Source of the DNA: Seminavis robusta
Lineage: Eukaryota > Bacillariophyta > Bacillariophyceae > Naviculales > Naviculaceae
Direction of reading: 5' to 3'
Assembly (NCBI GenBank): GCA_903772945.1
Contig: CAICTM010000278.1
Coordinates: 1 to 64,000, forward strand
DNA length: 64,000 bases
In this document: positions 9,330 through 19,840 of the stretch, in pieces
How the letters are laid out: each line of letters opens with the position of its first letter
Position numbering within the stretch: the first letter of the stretch is position 1
Made by a program: the position numbers and the translations under genes
Notes under the pieces: model-generated
What the model was told of the DNA's origin: nothing
The model's input: the letters and a program-made list of their open reading frames with translations, nothing else
The model's database searches: none

Positions 9330-10505
9330 ATGTTACGTTCGACAACATTGGTCAGTGCATCATCTGCTCGCCTGCTTCGGCAGCTGGCAATAGCAGGGGG
9401 ATCCCTATCCGATCTTTCTACCACAAGTCCTGCTACCAGTAGTACTGCTTTGTACTGTTTCTTTTCGAGCAACGCTCCAGCCAAGGTAGCATTTCCGTCG
9501 AATTTGAAAGTGGATCCTCGTTCGTCTTTTGCGCCCAAACGAGCTACCATGGATTTGGATATTGATGATGATGATACTGATGATGACTTGACGGATGACG
9601 AAGCGGATAAAGCAGCAGCCCAAGAAGAAGACAGTGATCAAGATGACGACTATGAAGAAGAAGACGAATTGGACGATTGGTTTTTTGAACCAGCCACTCC
9701 CACTCGTGTGATTCCTCTACCAGACCGTCTTCAGGTACCAGTCTACAATTTTGGTCTACCTGATCATGAAACTGACAATAATGAAAATGACGACGATGCT
9801 ACCCAACAGTTGGAAGAACCCGAACAAGTCGGAACCCTGTGGTTGAATCCTACGGTTTTTGGCGTGGATCCCATTCGTATTGATTTACTGAAACGAGCCG
9901 TGGATTATCATCGGTCCAAAAAACGCGGTCGACGCAAAGCACATACCAAGAAAATTGGAGACATTCGTGGCAGTGGACGCAAAATCCGACCGCAAAAGGG
10001 ACAAGGCATGGCGCGACAGGGACACAAAAAGGCACCGCATATGCGAGGAGGTGCCAAGGCACATGGTCCTACCAACATGACCAATTACGGAAATACCAAA
10101 CTCAACAAGAAAGTCCGACGAAAAGCCATTCAAAACGTATTGTCGCAAAAACTCAAGGAAGGAAATTTGATTCTCGTCAATCAATTTCATACGCTACCCA
10201 CCCACAAAACCAAATATCTTGCCGAATGCCTTCAGCCCTTTGGAATTGCCGGACGACACGGAACGACTGCCTTGATGATTGATTCCTATCATCCCTCTGA
10301 CGAAAACACGCAGGAAAATGAATTTGTGGCCACGTCCTATCAAGGAGTGCCCATCAATCTACGTGTTGCATCGGCCAATCTACACAAATTGAACGTCGGA
10401 AATCAGTTGCGAAATATCAATGTCTACGATGTACTCAAACATGAAAAACTCGTGCTGACACTGGAAGCCGTGACGGATTTAGAGGAACGATTGAATGATG
10501 ATTGA
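9330..10505 (+). CDS. MRPL4: Mitochondrial large-subunit ribosomal protein uL4m
   Basis: 391 aa, single exon, ATG at 9330. Residues 1-60 are rich in Ser, Ala, Arg and Leu with few acids, fitting a mitochondrial presequence (MLRSTTLVSASSARLLRQL). The uL4 domain starts near residue 128 (LPDRLQVPVYNFGLPDHE). It includes the rRNA-binding loop (GDIRGSGRKIRPQKGQGMAR, then GHKKAPHMRGGAKAHGP), typical of L4/L1e proteins, and ends with LNVGNQLRNINVYDVLKHEK. Diatom plastid L4 is normally plastome-encoded, so a nuclear bacterial-type L4 points to the mitochondrion. Unusual is an Asp/Glu-rich insert at about 74-115 between presequence and domain. Family call is firm; compartment is inferred. Confidence 0.93.
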   Translation: MLRSTTLVSASSARLLRQLAIAGGSLSDLSTTSPATSSTALYCFFSSNAPAKVAFPSNLKVDPRSSFAPKRATMDLDIDDDDTDDDLTDDEADKAAAQEEDSDQDDDYEEEDELDDWFFEPATPTRVIPLPDRLQVPVYNFGLPDHETDNNENDDDATQQLEEPEQVGTLWLNPTVFGVDPIRIDLLKRAVDYHRSKKRGRRKAHTKKIGDIRGSGRKIRPQKGQGMARQGHKKAPHMRGGAKAHGPTNMTNYGNTKLNKKVRRKAIQNVLSQKLKEGNLILVNQFHTLPTHKTKYLAECLQPFGIAGRHGTTALMIDSYHPSDENTQENEFVATSYQGVPINLRVASANLHKLNVGNQLRNINVYDVLKHEKLVLTLEAVTDLEERLNDD

Positions 10506-11435
10506 TATTTGGATTGGGTTGGATGGATACCGGTACTACTACATAGCGTAAATTGAAGATGAATGGAGGTTTGTTGGCTCTACTGTTCTCACTTAGTAGT
10601 ATGTGCCGTAGTGGCACCGTTGGCGGATTGGATGGATGAATTGGATACGGTAGAGTAACAATTGTAGTATCATGATAGGTTTGGCGGCAGTAGCTACTGT
10701 AATCACTTATCTACAACCGTAGTGCCAGCGGTGTGCTAATTTTGTCGGTGCCCGAAGTTTCTCTTTCGCCATTGCTCTGTTCTGCATGCATTGTACAGTA
10801 TGTAACCAACACTTTGAAAACAATAGGAACCGAGACTTTGGTGGTGGATACAGCGTGCAACCTATTACCGCAATCGTGAATTGTGTGGCGTGCAAGCGGG
10901 GGGGGGGGGGTTCCATCGCGGAGGTGCGGTAGGGTACTAGTACACTTGCAAGTGGCAGCATCCCTCTCGCACAGTGAAAGCTGCAGCGACGCTTGGACGC
11001 AAGACCCTGAATGAATGAATCTAATGCACCGAGGTCGCCCCCACCAAGCAAATCTGGGCAAAGAAGATTGTTGTCGCCATTGACCTCGTATTTGGAGCCA
11101 ACATGATAAAAACCGTGAACGTTGAGTTCGTGCTGGGTCAAAGCTGCGTCCGTCACGGATGCATTATCCATCACCGAATCGAATCTTCGGGCAGAGTGCT
11201 GTATTATTCCGCGCTCCGCGGTCTACTGTACCGTGGGGACTACCGTATCGTGGGAATTGCCACTCCATGGATGGGCAAAAATCGTGATGATATTTGTTTG
11301 TGGCCCATAAAGCAGGAATTGTTGTGTTCTTGTCGCCCTCTTGGACAGGTGGTAAGTGTCGACGCAGTGATGGACGTTCTGGCAAGTACAAAACAACTTT
11401 GCTGATTGCAGGGAACAACATGCTGATTGTCAAGG
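10506..11435. other. Intergenic between convergent genes
   Basis: Nothing convincing as a gene. It contains a 13-G homopolymer at 10898-10910 and several overlapping open frames on both strands (up to 155 codons at 10707-11174, minus) with no recognisable domains. Confidence 0.5.
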
Positions 11436-12104
11436 TCAGGTGATATTTTCTTGAGCTGATTGGTTGTCGTCTGGGTCATCTTCATCTTCCTCTTCGGAAT
11501 CCAGTTGTTGTGTTTCATTATTTCCTGATAGATTTGAGTCTGTGGCATTGACGTCGTTTGATATCCAAGTGACGTCTTGTGTGACATTTGCATTCTTGGC
11601 TTGGATTTGTTGATTAGCTTGTTGTGCCTGCATTTGTGCTTGCTGTACTAAGATTGTTTCATGTCGTTGAATGAGTTGTTCTTTCTGTTGCTTCCAAAAA
11701 TTTCTCCAGTTTTTGGCTCGTTGTTTTTCTTCTTCTGCTTGTTCCTGTAAATGACGTAGTCGATACAAGTCCACATTCGCCCAGGGTTTCTTGACTTTGG
11801 TCTTGGGAGCTCGATGCTTCTTACGAATCTTTTTCCGAATTTTCTTCATGTCCATCTTGACAGGTTTCCAATCATCGTCGTACGGACGAACGGGGGGTGT
11901 CCAGTACAGGATAATAGTATTGTTGTTCTTTGTATTACTCGAAGGAGAAAACAACATGGTTTCCGAGTCCATACCGGTAATACCAGAGATGGACTGAAGC
12001 GCCATCAAATTCTGCTGGAATTCACTCCTCAAAGACAACACCAGTGCCGAAACACACACGAAACGGAACAGCCACTTTCTGATCATCACTCCCTTGCAAA
12101 ACAT
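11436..12104 (-). CDS. Putative signal-anchored coiled-coil protein of unknown function
   Basis: 222 aa, single exon, ATG at 12104. An N-terminal hydrophobic stretch after a short basic start (MIRKWLFRFVCVSALVLSL) looks like a signal anchor or signal peptide. Residues ~80-110 form a strongly basic block (KKIRKKIRKKHRAPKTKVKK). About 115-165 is a Glu/Gln/Lys-rich helix likely to coil (LRHLQEQAEEEKQRAKNW), passing into a Gln/Ala-rich stretch. The tail is acidic (DSEEEDEDDPDDN) and carries several N-x-S/T sequons, consistent with passage through the secretory pathway. I do not recognise a family. The ordered segments suggest a real gene, but no homology supports it. Confidence 0.55.
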   Translation of the reverse strand: MFCKGVMIRKWLFRFVCVSALVLSLRSEFQQNLMALQSISGITGMDSETMLFSPSSNTKNNNTIILYWTPPVRPYDDDWKPVKMDMKKIRKKIRKKHRAPKTKVKKPWANVDLYRLRHLQEQAEEEKQRAKNWRNFWKQQKEQLIQRHETILVQQAQMQAQQANQQIQAKNANVTQDVTWISNDVNATDSNLSGNNETQQLDSEEEDEDDPDDNQSAQENIT

Positions 12105-13145
12105 CTCGCACCAGCTAGCAAGACACAGACCAACACAGCAACATCCTCGGACTCTCCACTCCTCGCAGATGTTGTGCTTGCAGGAGCTAGTCGACTAGAT
12201 ATCTCATGAACCGCTTGGGAGGTGAGAAGATCTACCACATACCGTAGTGACCGGCTGGCTGTCACTCAGTCATTCGATACCATTCGAATTTTATTTGAAT
12301 TTAATTCGAAAGGGTCTGTCTGTGAAGCAATCAGAGATTGATCGTGCGGCAATCACGATGTACTGTACACCCCAACCCTTCCAAGGGTTCTCAACCAGAT
12401 CAGGTACCTGGTACCAGGTACGACTGTACCACCATTCTCCCACACCATTCTCCCAGACCCTTTGGATTGTCGATTCTAGTAGTGGGGATCAGGGATGCCT
12501 TCCAAGACGGATCCGGACGATCCAGGTCTCTCATCCCGTTTACCAAAAGCACCTTTGACTTACCAATGGACCTATCACCACTGGTTAAAGCCAATGAGGA
12601 TGAATTTGATAGCTACTGGCGTAGTACCGTCGTTGCAACTAGCTACTAGCTAGCCAGCTGCTACCGTATAGGTTGCTGCTGGCCTTCACCATTCAATATG
12701 TTATAAGTTTTCATGCTCAGTCTTTGCGAGTGGCCGACAGTCCTCGAGTTGTTTTTTTTAGCCCTCCGTCCCTGCTGCTGCTCTTCTCGGGTCATCGTCA
12801 CGAGGAATCCGCCTGCTGCCATCGTCGCGGTCGCCATCGTCGCCGTTATGGGCCAACTCTTTCATTGTGGGGGTGTCGCCCATCACCAGAGTCAAAAGGA
12901 GCCAATGAGGATAGCATGATTGATAACGGCGTATGTACTGTAGTATCAACTAGCTGCTATAGGTTGACCTTTACTATCTTCATATGTATTGCTCACTCTT
13001 TGCTAGTACAAGTAGTAGACGCCTTCGCCGAGTACGGCAGGAATGAAGGAATTCGTTTCTTGGAGCGCATCGCTGAAGCAATGATCAATCGAAACAAAAT
13101 AGAAGATTGCACAGTTGCTGATCCCTCGAATGTCATGCATGTCCA
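12105..13145. other. Intergenic, no supported gene
   Basis: Contains CTAGCTAG- and GGTACC-type palindromes (around 12400-12420 and 12635-12660). A 173-codon plus-strand frame at 12673-13194 starts hydrophobic, but its composition shifts through Arg/His and Ser runs. It also overlaps the end of the better-supported small minus-strand gene at 13146, so I leave it out. Confidence 0.5.
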
Positions 13146-13385
13146 TCACAGTTCAAAATCATCTTCATCCGATAGCATTTCCAGCACCTCTTGAACAATG
13201 AGCCGTAGCCTTTCCGCCGTCATGTTGTTCTCTACAGCTTCACCATGGAACCTGCTGCTGTTACCATGGCCATTGCTGGATCCTCTTCGAATGTAACTAC
13301 TCCTCATCATCTGCGCAGGTACAGTCCTCATCTGATCTCTTCCGCCAGCACCACCAGATGTGCCTCCTTTGCTTGGGTTTGACAT
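13146..13385 (-). CDS. Small acidic-tailed protein, hypothetical
   Basis: 79 aa from the internal ATG at 13385; the frame stays open to an ATG at 13607, which would give 153 aa. I prefer 13385 because the upstream 74 residues have mixed, non-protein-like composition, whereas the shorter form reads coherently. It has a Gly/Ser-rich start (MSNPSKGGTSGGAGGRDQM), a basic centre (SSYIRRGSSNGHGNSSRF) and an amphipathic helix with acidic end (MTAERLRLIVQEVLEMLSDE). No family recognised. It could be a short adaptor-like protein. Coding status is uncertain. Confidence 0.4.
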   Translation of the reverse strand: MSNPSKGGTSGGAGGRDQMRTVPAQMMRSSYIRRGSSNGHGNSSRFHGEAVENNMTAERLRLIVQEVLEMLSDEDDFEL

Positions 13386-13607
13386 TGTACGATACGAGGG
13401 CAGCGAGTGCTGAAAAGCTGGGTTTGGAAAGAACAAGGAATCGAGTGTTGAAAAGCGTGCTCCAGCAGGGTTTTGGCAGGTGCAATGTTTTGAGATCTCT
13501 TGCCAGTTCAATGTCTCAATCTGTCCACATCCTTCTACAGTGAACGAAGTCAATGTCTTCTTTTGTCGGCAAGCCTGTTCCGTACGGGGAGTGATGTTCT
13601 GACGCAT

Positions 13608-15130
13608 GTGAAGTGTTCTATTGCCCCAGCACTCCTCACAAAATGCTGGTCCGAACGGTTGTAAGAGGTGGTAAACAGTACTAGTAATGAAGCAGTCAGT
13701 ACCGGTATCTGGTAGTCTATACTAAATTCTACGGTTGAAGCCGGTCCGAGAGCTGTCCGAGTTGGTAAACCGTGCTAATGGATAATCAAAAGAGCTGACG
13801 AAGGATGACGCCAATGAAGCAATGAAGCTTTCTATTGCCCTTGCTTTCCCCATGAAATTTGCGACTGAAGCCTGTCTGGATGACGCACTGATTGTGATCC
13901 AAGCAACCCAATCCCGTACCATAGTCTACCAGCCAGCTACCGGTACCGTAGTGTCCACGGTGACAAACAAGCAAGCTAAAGAAGCAACCCACCACATCGA
14001 GATGGTCAATGTCAATACATAGTTGTTCATAATGTAAGGACAGAACTTGTAGAAAAAGTGCATGGTAGGTCCGAAAAGAGCATTCAACGGGATGGCCCAG
14101 TTTTTGGATGGCCCCCTCCAAGAATACCACAGCATCGTGTCTGGATACTTTGTGGAAATGTGATGGCTACAACGCCTTACAATGGCCTTCATATGGTTAG
14201 AGAAACAAACTGTGGACGAGATTCTGCTTGAGTTCACTGCAAGACAACATCCAGATGTACTTGGGTACTACCGGTATCACGTATGCATAGAGGCAGCCAA
14301 CGGAACAACCACTTCCGATTCCTGACATGTGTTTGGGTGGTGATTTGGCGGTTTGTGAGCTCTCTCAGTAAAATCTATGCATACTAGCTAGTTGCTTGAG
14401 TCACCTTTGCTATGATTCATTGTCTGACTTCCTTCTTATCATCACTCGCTCCCTTAAGAATAATCAACGTGGAGATGAGATGGAACCGGCTAGCCAGACC
14501 AACATGACATCAACTACAGCTGACCCGCTATCCACGAACGTGCTTCATGGCTGCCTCCTCTGCAAAGAACCGGAGATGATTGGACTCGACTCGACTCGAC
14601 TTAGTAAAGGACGAATCAAGCAAGTTAGCATCGAAACAGCTGCACCCTTCAAGTGGATTGCAATCTGGGGGATATACATCTTTTGTTTTCTTTCCCGTGG
14701 CTAGATACTGGCAACTACTAGTGGGGGCTAGCTGGTCTTCTGTAAGTTCCTGTGCCCACAACAATCCCGCAGTCAAAATGATGGCCTGAGAGTGAGCTTG
14801 TCGTCTGTCCAAATAAACCGGAATTGATGCAGAGAAAAGGAAAATCTTTGCGCCAGAGTCTCTAGGCTGACTCGATTGTCACTCGTTGTTGTGAGCATTT
14901 TCACTAACTTACTAGCTAGTAGGTGTAGGTACCTTAGTACGCTGATTTCAATGCAGCGGTCAATTGTCGCATTCCTCCGCGAAAAACCCTGCTCAACACA
15001 TTCAGTACATGTAATCACTTTTCCAAAAATAAAACAATCTTGCAAACCAATCTTCTCTTCCATCTGCAGTTCCTTCCGTCTCTCCTTTATAGAAAACTCC
15101 TCCATCAATAACAGCTCGTGCCATCAATTT
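13608..15130. other. Intergenic, no supported gene
   Basis: About 1.5 kb with several 60-115-codon frames on both strands and no recognisable domain. It includes palindromes of the window-wide type (TACCGGTA at about 13930 and 14268, CTAGCTAG near 14391 and 14907) and a short (GACTC)n run near 14585. Confidence 0.5.
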
Positions 15131-15421
15131 TTAATTCTTTCCCTTGGGAAACGTAATGGGCCTTGCGAGATCGGTCTTGCCGTCCTTTAGTTTCTGTCCT
15201 TTGGCAGTACTCTTCAACTTTGGTCCTCCCGTAGCCCACGCCGGTTTTTGCCATCCAATTCCCTTTTCATCTGCTACTTCCGCAGCGTTGGTTATATCAC
15301 TGGCCAGATTCTGTCCACTCTGTATCGCGGCTCCCGTTTCGGTAGTCTTGATGGGTTTCTTGGTGGCCCAATCGGGCTTTTCCCACTCGAGATGATCGTC
15401 GGATGCGTATTTGCCGCTCAT
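15131..15421 (-). CDS. Small protein with two W-x-K-P-x-W-A motifs
   Basis: 96 aa, single exon, ATG at 15421. Two copies of the motif W(E/Q)KPxWA, WEKPDWATKKPIK near residue 13 and WQKPAWATGGPKLK near residue 57, are separated by a hydrophilic linker with a conserved-looking GxAIQSGQNLASDITNA segment. The C-terminus is Lys/Gly-rich. I recall similar short Trp-Lys-Pro repeat proteins in diatoms but know no function. The internal repetition and clean composition support a real gene. No signal peptide or membrane segment, so cytosolic or nuclear location is likely. Confidence 0.6.
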   Translation of the reverse strand: MSGKYASDDHLEWEKPDWATKKPIKTTETGAAIQSGQNLASDITNAAEVADEKGIGWQKPAWATGGPKLKSTAKGQKLKDGKTDLARPITFPKGKN

Positions 15422-16330
15422 CGTGTACTATATGTTGTCTTGTATGTTTGTCTGGTCTGGTATGTTCTGGTAGGGTTGTTTCTACTTCTTCGATGTCAAG
15501 AAAGAGGAAAGATACAAAAAAAGATCTGAGCAGCGATGGGTGAATTGGTCCCGCTTGGGGTCACACGGGTCACTTCTATGTAAATCCATGAGGGTTAATG
15601 TTACATCACAGCGACTCTGAGGGTTAAAGCTTATGGGTGGAACTTCCCTTGTTTGGTAAAGTCGCAGTTGTCGAAGATCAAGTACCGGTACAGTACAGCT
15701 TGACTTATTTAGAATGATTGAGATTCTTATTGAAGAAAAGGGAAGCGGTACTGCTACTTGGGAGCTTTTAGTAAAGCTTTTGCAAGAAAGGCCTCGACTT
15801 CCAGCCTTCACTTGTTGAAGGTTTGAGTACATTAAGGATATGAGGTATTGTTTACGTGTCAAAATGTTGATTTTGCCTCATCTTGAGCACTGGTATCAGG
15901 ATGTTTGTTGCCAGGTTTGGAGTAATCACATTATTACCGCACATCTGTACTATTAATATTACATCGTTACATACGCTCGCTTAATTAAGTTAGTCTATTA
16001 ATAACACCGAGTATGAATACCTGTACTTTTAAAGAAGAAGTGAACACGATGGCTATTGAGAAGTATGCATTTACCGTGACTACTAAGTCCTTAGTGCGCT
16101 GATGTCGTTCATCAATGTCCGGTGATCCCCATTATTTCTCCTCAATGATGACTGCATAGAGAAGCTCTAATCACGTCGACGTAACTGGTGTGACATGTAC
16201 CGGTATGGATCCACCTTGCACCATTTTTCTGGTCAAGGTAAAGCTCCCACGGTCGCCCTTCATTTACAGCTTCAGTTGCTTCCTTGGCTACATCGACCTG
16301 AGCTTGAATCTGGGTCCTTTACCAACCACC
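15422..16330. other. Divergent intergenic region
   Basis: Lies between the 5' ends of the W-x-K-P gene and the EGF-module gene, so should contain both promoters. The part at 15930-16060 is AT-rich. A 126-codon minus-strand frame at 15482-15862 has no recognisable features. The open frame of the downstream gene extends up to 16190, but that upstream part begins at GTG and I treat it as 5' UTR. Confidence 0.5.
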
Positions 16331-19300
16331 ATGTCATTGCCATCATCCTCCGCTTTGGAGCCAGCTGCGTATCGTCCCGTGGTGCTTCGCAAGAGACGAG
16401 GGACGTTGTTGGCGAATAGCGACTGTTTGACGTTTCGTGCGGACGACCATGGTGAAGAAGGACAGGAAAAAGAGCAGCGGTGGAAGTGGCTGGAACTGGA
16501 CAAGATGTCAATGAACATGGAAGGATCTGGCAAAGAGCTTCTTCGTTTGACTCGTACTGTGTTTGGTGAAAAGCCATTGTTGTTTCATTTCTCGAGTCGA
16601 GTCGAGTTGTTGGACGCCAAACGCACATTGAAAGACTTTTTGAAACAGTCAAGACAACAACAGCTAAGTTCACAAGACGACGCAATGCAGGACGTGAGTG
16701 TGGCATGGCGCGACGACAGTGCATCCAACATGCTGTGGGACGCTGATCTGCGGTCCTCTTCAACGCACTCTTCATTGAGAGCGAGCAGTAATCACACTAC
16801 TCCAATGTTGTCGCCGGTTCAGGAAGACGAACGACAACCGCAGTGGCTTCAAGACATGGTGGCCAGGTCGACATCACAAAATGAACAGATCACTCCAAAG
16901 GCTACTACAGAACGAACGTTCACCGTGACCGAATCGAGTCTACGCCGAATGGTGCAAGAAATGATTGCGCAAGACATGACCGCCGTTCATCGAAGAGTCT
17001 CCTCCGTAGAAGCTGCCGTTCAGCGACAACCAACTGCACCACTGCATGCACGAAACCACAAGGGCTTTCTAGCACAACCAGACGAAGAACAAGCACCGCC
17101 ACCGTTTTGTCGTCAAAAGAGTGATGGATCCGGTCACACTGCCGATACCACCCGCCGCAGTTCGTCCTTGGGATTGCTCCCCCCGGAAGTCTTTCAGGAC
17201 GAACCAACGGAAGAAACAGAGGACATTGCACTCACCGCATCTACAAAATATCGAATGCAATACCCACTCGATCGAAACGTCAGTACTGTGGCAACTCTGG
17301 ACGAAACCGAGTGGCATACACCCTACGGAGAATCTACCTACACCATTCTCTATCTCTGTTCCGTCAATGATCAAGCCTTTTGGTACGGGATCTTTATCTA
17401 TGTCCTCCAACTATCCGTCATTCTACTGACTCTGGTCGACATTATTGACTTTGAGACCACTTCCAATCCACTCGGGTTGCCGCCCATGGTAGACTTGACT
17501 GTTACCATTGCACAAGCCATTACACTCTTTCTCGCCGTCGCCTACCAATCCGACATGATTGAATCCGTACTCAAATTACACGACGGATACTACTTGGAGT
17601 TGCGAGAACAACATCCCGGCGCGACTTATGGAAAATGGTTATTCTCCGCCACGGCGCAATTCATCTCCGGGGCACTGCTGTTGGCCACCATTTACGTCCT
17701 TACCATGCAAGTCGACAGTGTGTTGAGTATCATGCTCAATTTTGCCGCCTTGCATTTCATGCAAGACGTCGATGACCTAGGATTCTTTATTGCCAAGTCG
17801 GGATTTGTGACCTGTCAAATACAAGAACAAGCCGAAGCGGTGGTCGATATGAAGGTACCCAAACGAGAAAATTCTACCGTTCTACGACGATTACTCTACG
17901 GTGTCACACTCATTGGACTTTGTGGCGGATATATATGGCACAAGAGTCAGCAACTCGAAGGAGACTACTTGCAGTCCTACGTTTTTGTCCAATTTGGAGA
18001 TGCCTACAATCCCAAGTTGCCCTATTACAGTGGACTCTTTCGTTCCGAGGAAGGTCGGACGCCGGGGTATCGACGCTATCGCGATGTCATTACGCAACAA
18101 ATATTGCTAGGGTATTGCGTCCAAGAAAAGGCATGGACGTTTTCCGAAAACACGAGCAACGATCCCTGTCATGACTTTTTTGCACGGTCCGAAACAACCA
18201 AAACATACGATGTCACTTCCGTGGCATCGAGTCCCTGGAATGTTCAAGATCGACACGAACGATTACATCCCTTTGATTCGTTTAGTCTGGTGGGACGCGA
18301 TTGCGATCCCGATATTTGTCGTGGGGAATGCATCGACAAGGTCTGTGTTTGTCCCTCCAATTGGTTTGGCATGGATTGTGAATTTGAAGATGTCTGTCCG
18401 TCCATGGTATTGAACGGCATTCTCGAACCGTTTCCCAAATTGGATGATGCCGGATCGCAGTTCCAACTCTTGCGCAACGATCAAGGGGAGCTGGTGCGAG
18501 CGTACGGCATGCCCGTGTATTACTCGTACACACAGTGGCCCGCGACGCTCATCTTTTTCGGTGGCCGACGATGGATCTTGTCGCAGGAAGAAGCATTTGA
18601 CAATACCGACAACGACTTTTTCGATAATACCGACATGGCCACGGAAGAGTTCCAATGGATGGCGCTGTGGGACAAGGTCATGTCCAACGAAACGGCCAAG
18701 ATTCTCCAGCAGGAATCCTTTCATGGACATTACAATGCCTTTTACAAACCACTCTATCTCAGTGACCCGGTGGATTTTCAAACTCCCGAATTTCAGCCAT
18801 CCCCCACTGGCTTGGGGTGGTCCCAAGCCATTATTGTGGATGCCGAAAAGAGTTTGTTTGGAATTGGACATCCCTTGGAAACGGAATTGATTTGCCAATC
18901 CTGTCTCAACAAGTACGGTGGATACTGCGATCCACTCGGGACCAAAAATGGCACGTGTCATGACGAAATTGGAGAATGCCAATGCAAGCCTGGATACTCG
19001 GGCGCCAGATGTGAAGTTTTAATGAAGTGTTATGAACAAGAGCATCCTTGTGATGGTGGTAAGGGAGTCTGCGACGAAGTATCGGGGGAATGCCGATGTC
19101 ACGCACCTTGGTATGGCGCCTTTTGCCAAGAGTCATACAGCTGCGATGATACAGCAAGGGGCAAGTGTTTTAACCAAGGCACCTGTCAAGGTCAGCGCTG
19201 CGACTGCCCGTATTCTCCACTGGTCGGCTCTTCGAACTGTGAATATCGCGAGGATTGTACCGTGTTTGGATGCAACAACGGAGGCGTTTGCAATCCCGAC

Positions 19301-19840
19301 AGCAAGGCATGCGACTGTTCTCCTCCGTATCATGGTATTGGCTGCAATCTTGTCGATCAGGCACTCAACGGAGGAATTTGCTTGGTGGATAGCGATTGTC
19401 AAAACAATGGTAGTTGCGACACCACAACGGGCCAATGCGTCTGCAACGATCCCAACACCCTGGGAGTCCTGTGCGAACTTCAGTACAACTGTAGTCAGAA
19501 TGGTTGCAAAAACAATGGCGTTTGCAACGAGGCGACGGGGGTTTGCGAGTGCCCTACCCCATTTTCTGGAAAAGACTGCACCGATGCACCTGATTGTCAA
19601 GTTGATTCCGATTGCCTTGGTCACGGAGGTCTGTGTGTAGGTGGTTTGTGTCATTGCCATAGCAGTGAGGAGGTCGGTAAACTCTGTGAAGAGTCCTGGG
19701 ACTGTACGGTTGTGGGCTGCCACAACAACGGCGAGTGCCAAGTGTTCAGTCTTGGCAATCAAACCGGTTCCTATACAGAGTGTATGTGCCCGCCAGGGTA
19801 CGGTGGTATGTTCTGCGAATACGTCTTAGACATCCATTAA
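16331..19840 (+). CDS. Membrane protein: PH-like domain, five TM helices, EGF-like modules
   Basis: 1169 aa from the ATG at 16331; the frame is open to a GTG at 16190, which I reject. Residues ~15-105 read as a PH-like domain reminiscent of the TFIIH p62 N-terminus (LRKRRGTLLANSDCLTF, then LLFHFSSRVELLDAKRTLKD). A Ser/Gln-rich linker with a likely coiled coil follows (~210-250). Five hydrophobic segments lie at about 352-374, 386-406, 434-459, 463-480 and 519-537. Beyond them are one EGF-like module (~657-685) and eight more (~855-1165), with endings such as CQCKPGYSGARCE, CDCSPPYHGIGC and CMCPPGYGGMFCE. The likely layout is a cytosolic PH-like head and a Cys-rich outer face, fitting adhesion or sensing. 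Function is inferred; domains are visible. Confidence 0.85.
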   Translation: MSLPSSSALEPAAYRPVVLRKRRGTLLANSDCLTFRADDHGEEGQEKEQRWKWLELDKMSMNMEGSGKELLRLTRTVFGEKPLLFHFSSRVELLDAKRTLKDFLKQSRQQQLSSQDDAMQDVSVAWRDDSASNMLWDADLRSSSTHSSLRASSNHTTPMLSPVQEDERQPQWLQDMVARSTSQNEQITPKATTERTFTVTESSLRRMVQEMIAQDMTAVHRRVSSVEAAVQRQPTAPLHARNHKGFLAQPDEEQAPPPFCRQKSDGSGHTADTTRRSSSLGLLPPEVFQDEPTEETEDIALTASTKYRMQYPLDRNVSTVATLDETEWHTPYGESTYTILYLCSVNDQAFWYGIFIYVLQLSVILLTLVDIIDFETTSNPLGLPPMVDLTVTIAQAITLFLAVAYQSDMIESVLKLHDGYYLELREQHPGATYGKWLFSATAQFISGALLLATIYVLTMQVDSVLSIMLNFAALHFMQDVDDLGFFIAKSGFVTCQIQEQAEAVVDMKVPKRENSTVLRRLLYGVTLIGLCGGYIWHKSQQLEGDYLQSYVFVQFGDAYNPKLPYYSGLFRSEEGRTPGYRRYRDVITQQILLGYCVQEKAWTFSENTSNDPCHDFFARSETTKTYDVTSVASSPWNVQDRHERLHPFDSFSLVGRDCDPDICRGECIDKVCVCPSNWFGMDCEFEDVCPSMVLNGILEPFPKLDDAGSQFQLLRNDQGELVRAYGMPVYYSYTQWPATLIFFGGRRWILSQEEAFDNTDNDFFDNTDMATEEFQWMALWDKVMSNETAKILQQESFHGHYNAFYKPLYLSDPVDFQTPEFQPSPTGLGWSQAIIVDAEKSLFGIGHPLETELICQSCLNKYGGYCDPLGTKNGTCHDEIGECQCKPGYSGARCEVLMKCYEQEHPCDGGKGVCDEVSGECRCHAPWYGAFCQESYSCDDTARGKCFNQGTCQGQRCDCPYSPLVGSSNCEYREDCTVFGCNNGGVCNPDSKACDCSPPYHGIGCNLVDQALNGGICLVDSDCQNNGSCDTTTGQCVCNDPNTLGVLCELQYNCSQNGCKNNGVCNEATGVCECPTPFSGKDCTDAPDCQVDSDCLGHGGLCVGGLCHCHSSEEVGKLCEESWDCTVVGCHNNGECQVFSLGNQTGSYTECMCPPGYGGMFCEYVLDIH

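Noticed and set aside
12673-13194. 173-codon plus-strand frame
   Set aside because: Composition changes abruptly along its length and it overlaps a more coherent minus-strand small gene.
16190-16330. 47-residue N-terminal extension of the EGF-module protein
   Set aside because: It begins at GTG and lacks conserved features; the ATG at 16331 directly precedes the PH-like domain.
19133-19762. 209-codon minus-strand frame over the EGF modules
   Set aside because: Antisense of Cys-rich EGF coding; no features of its own.
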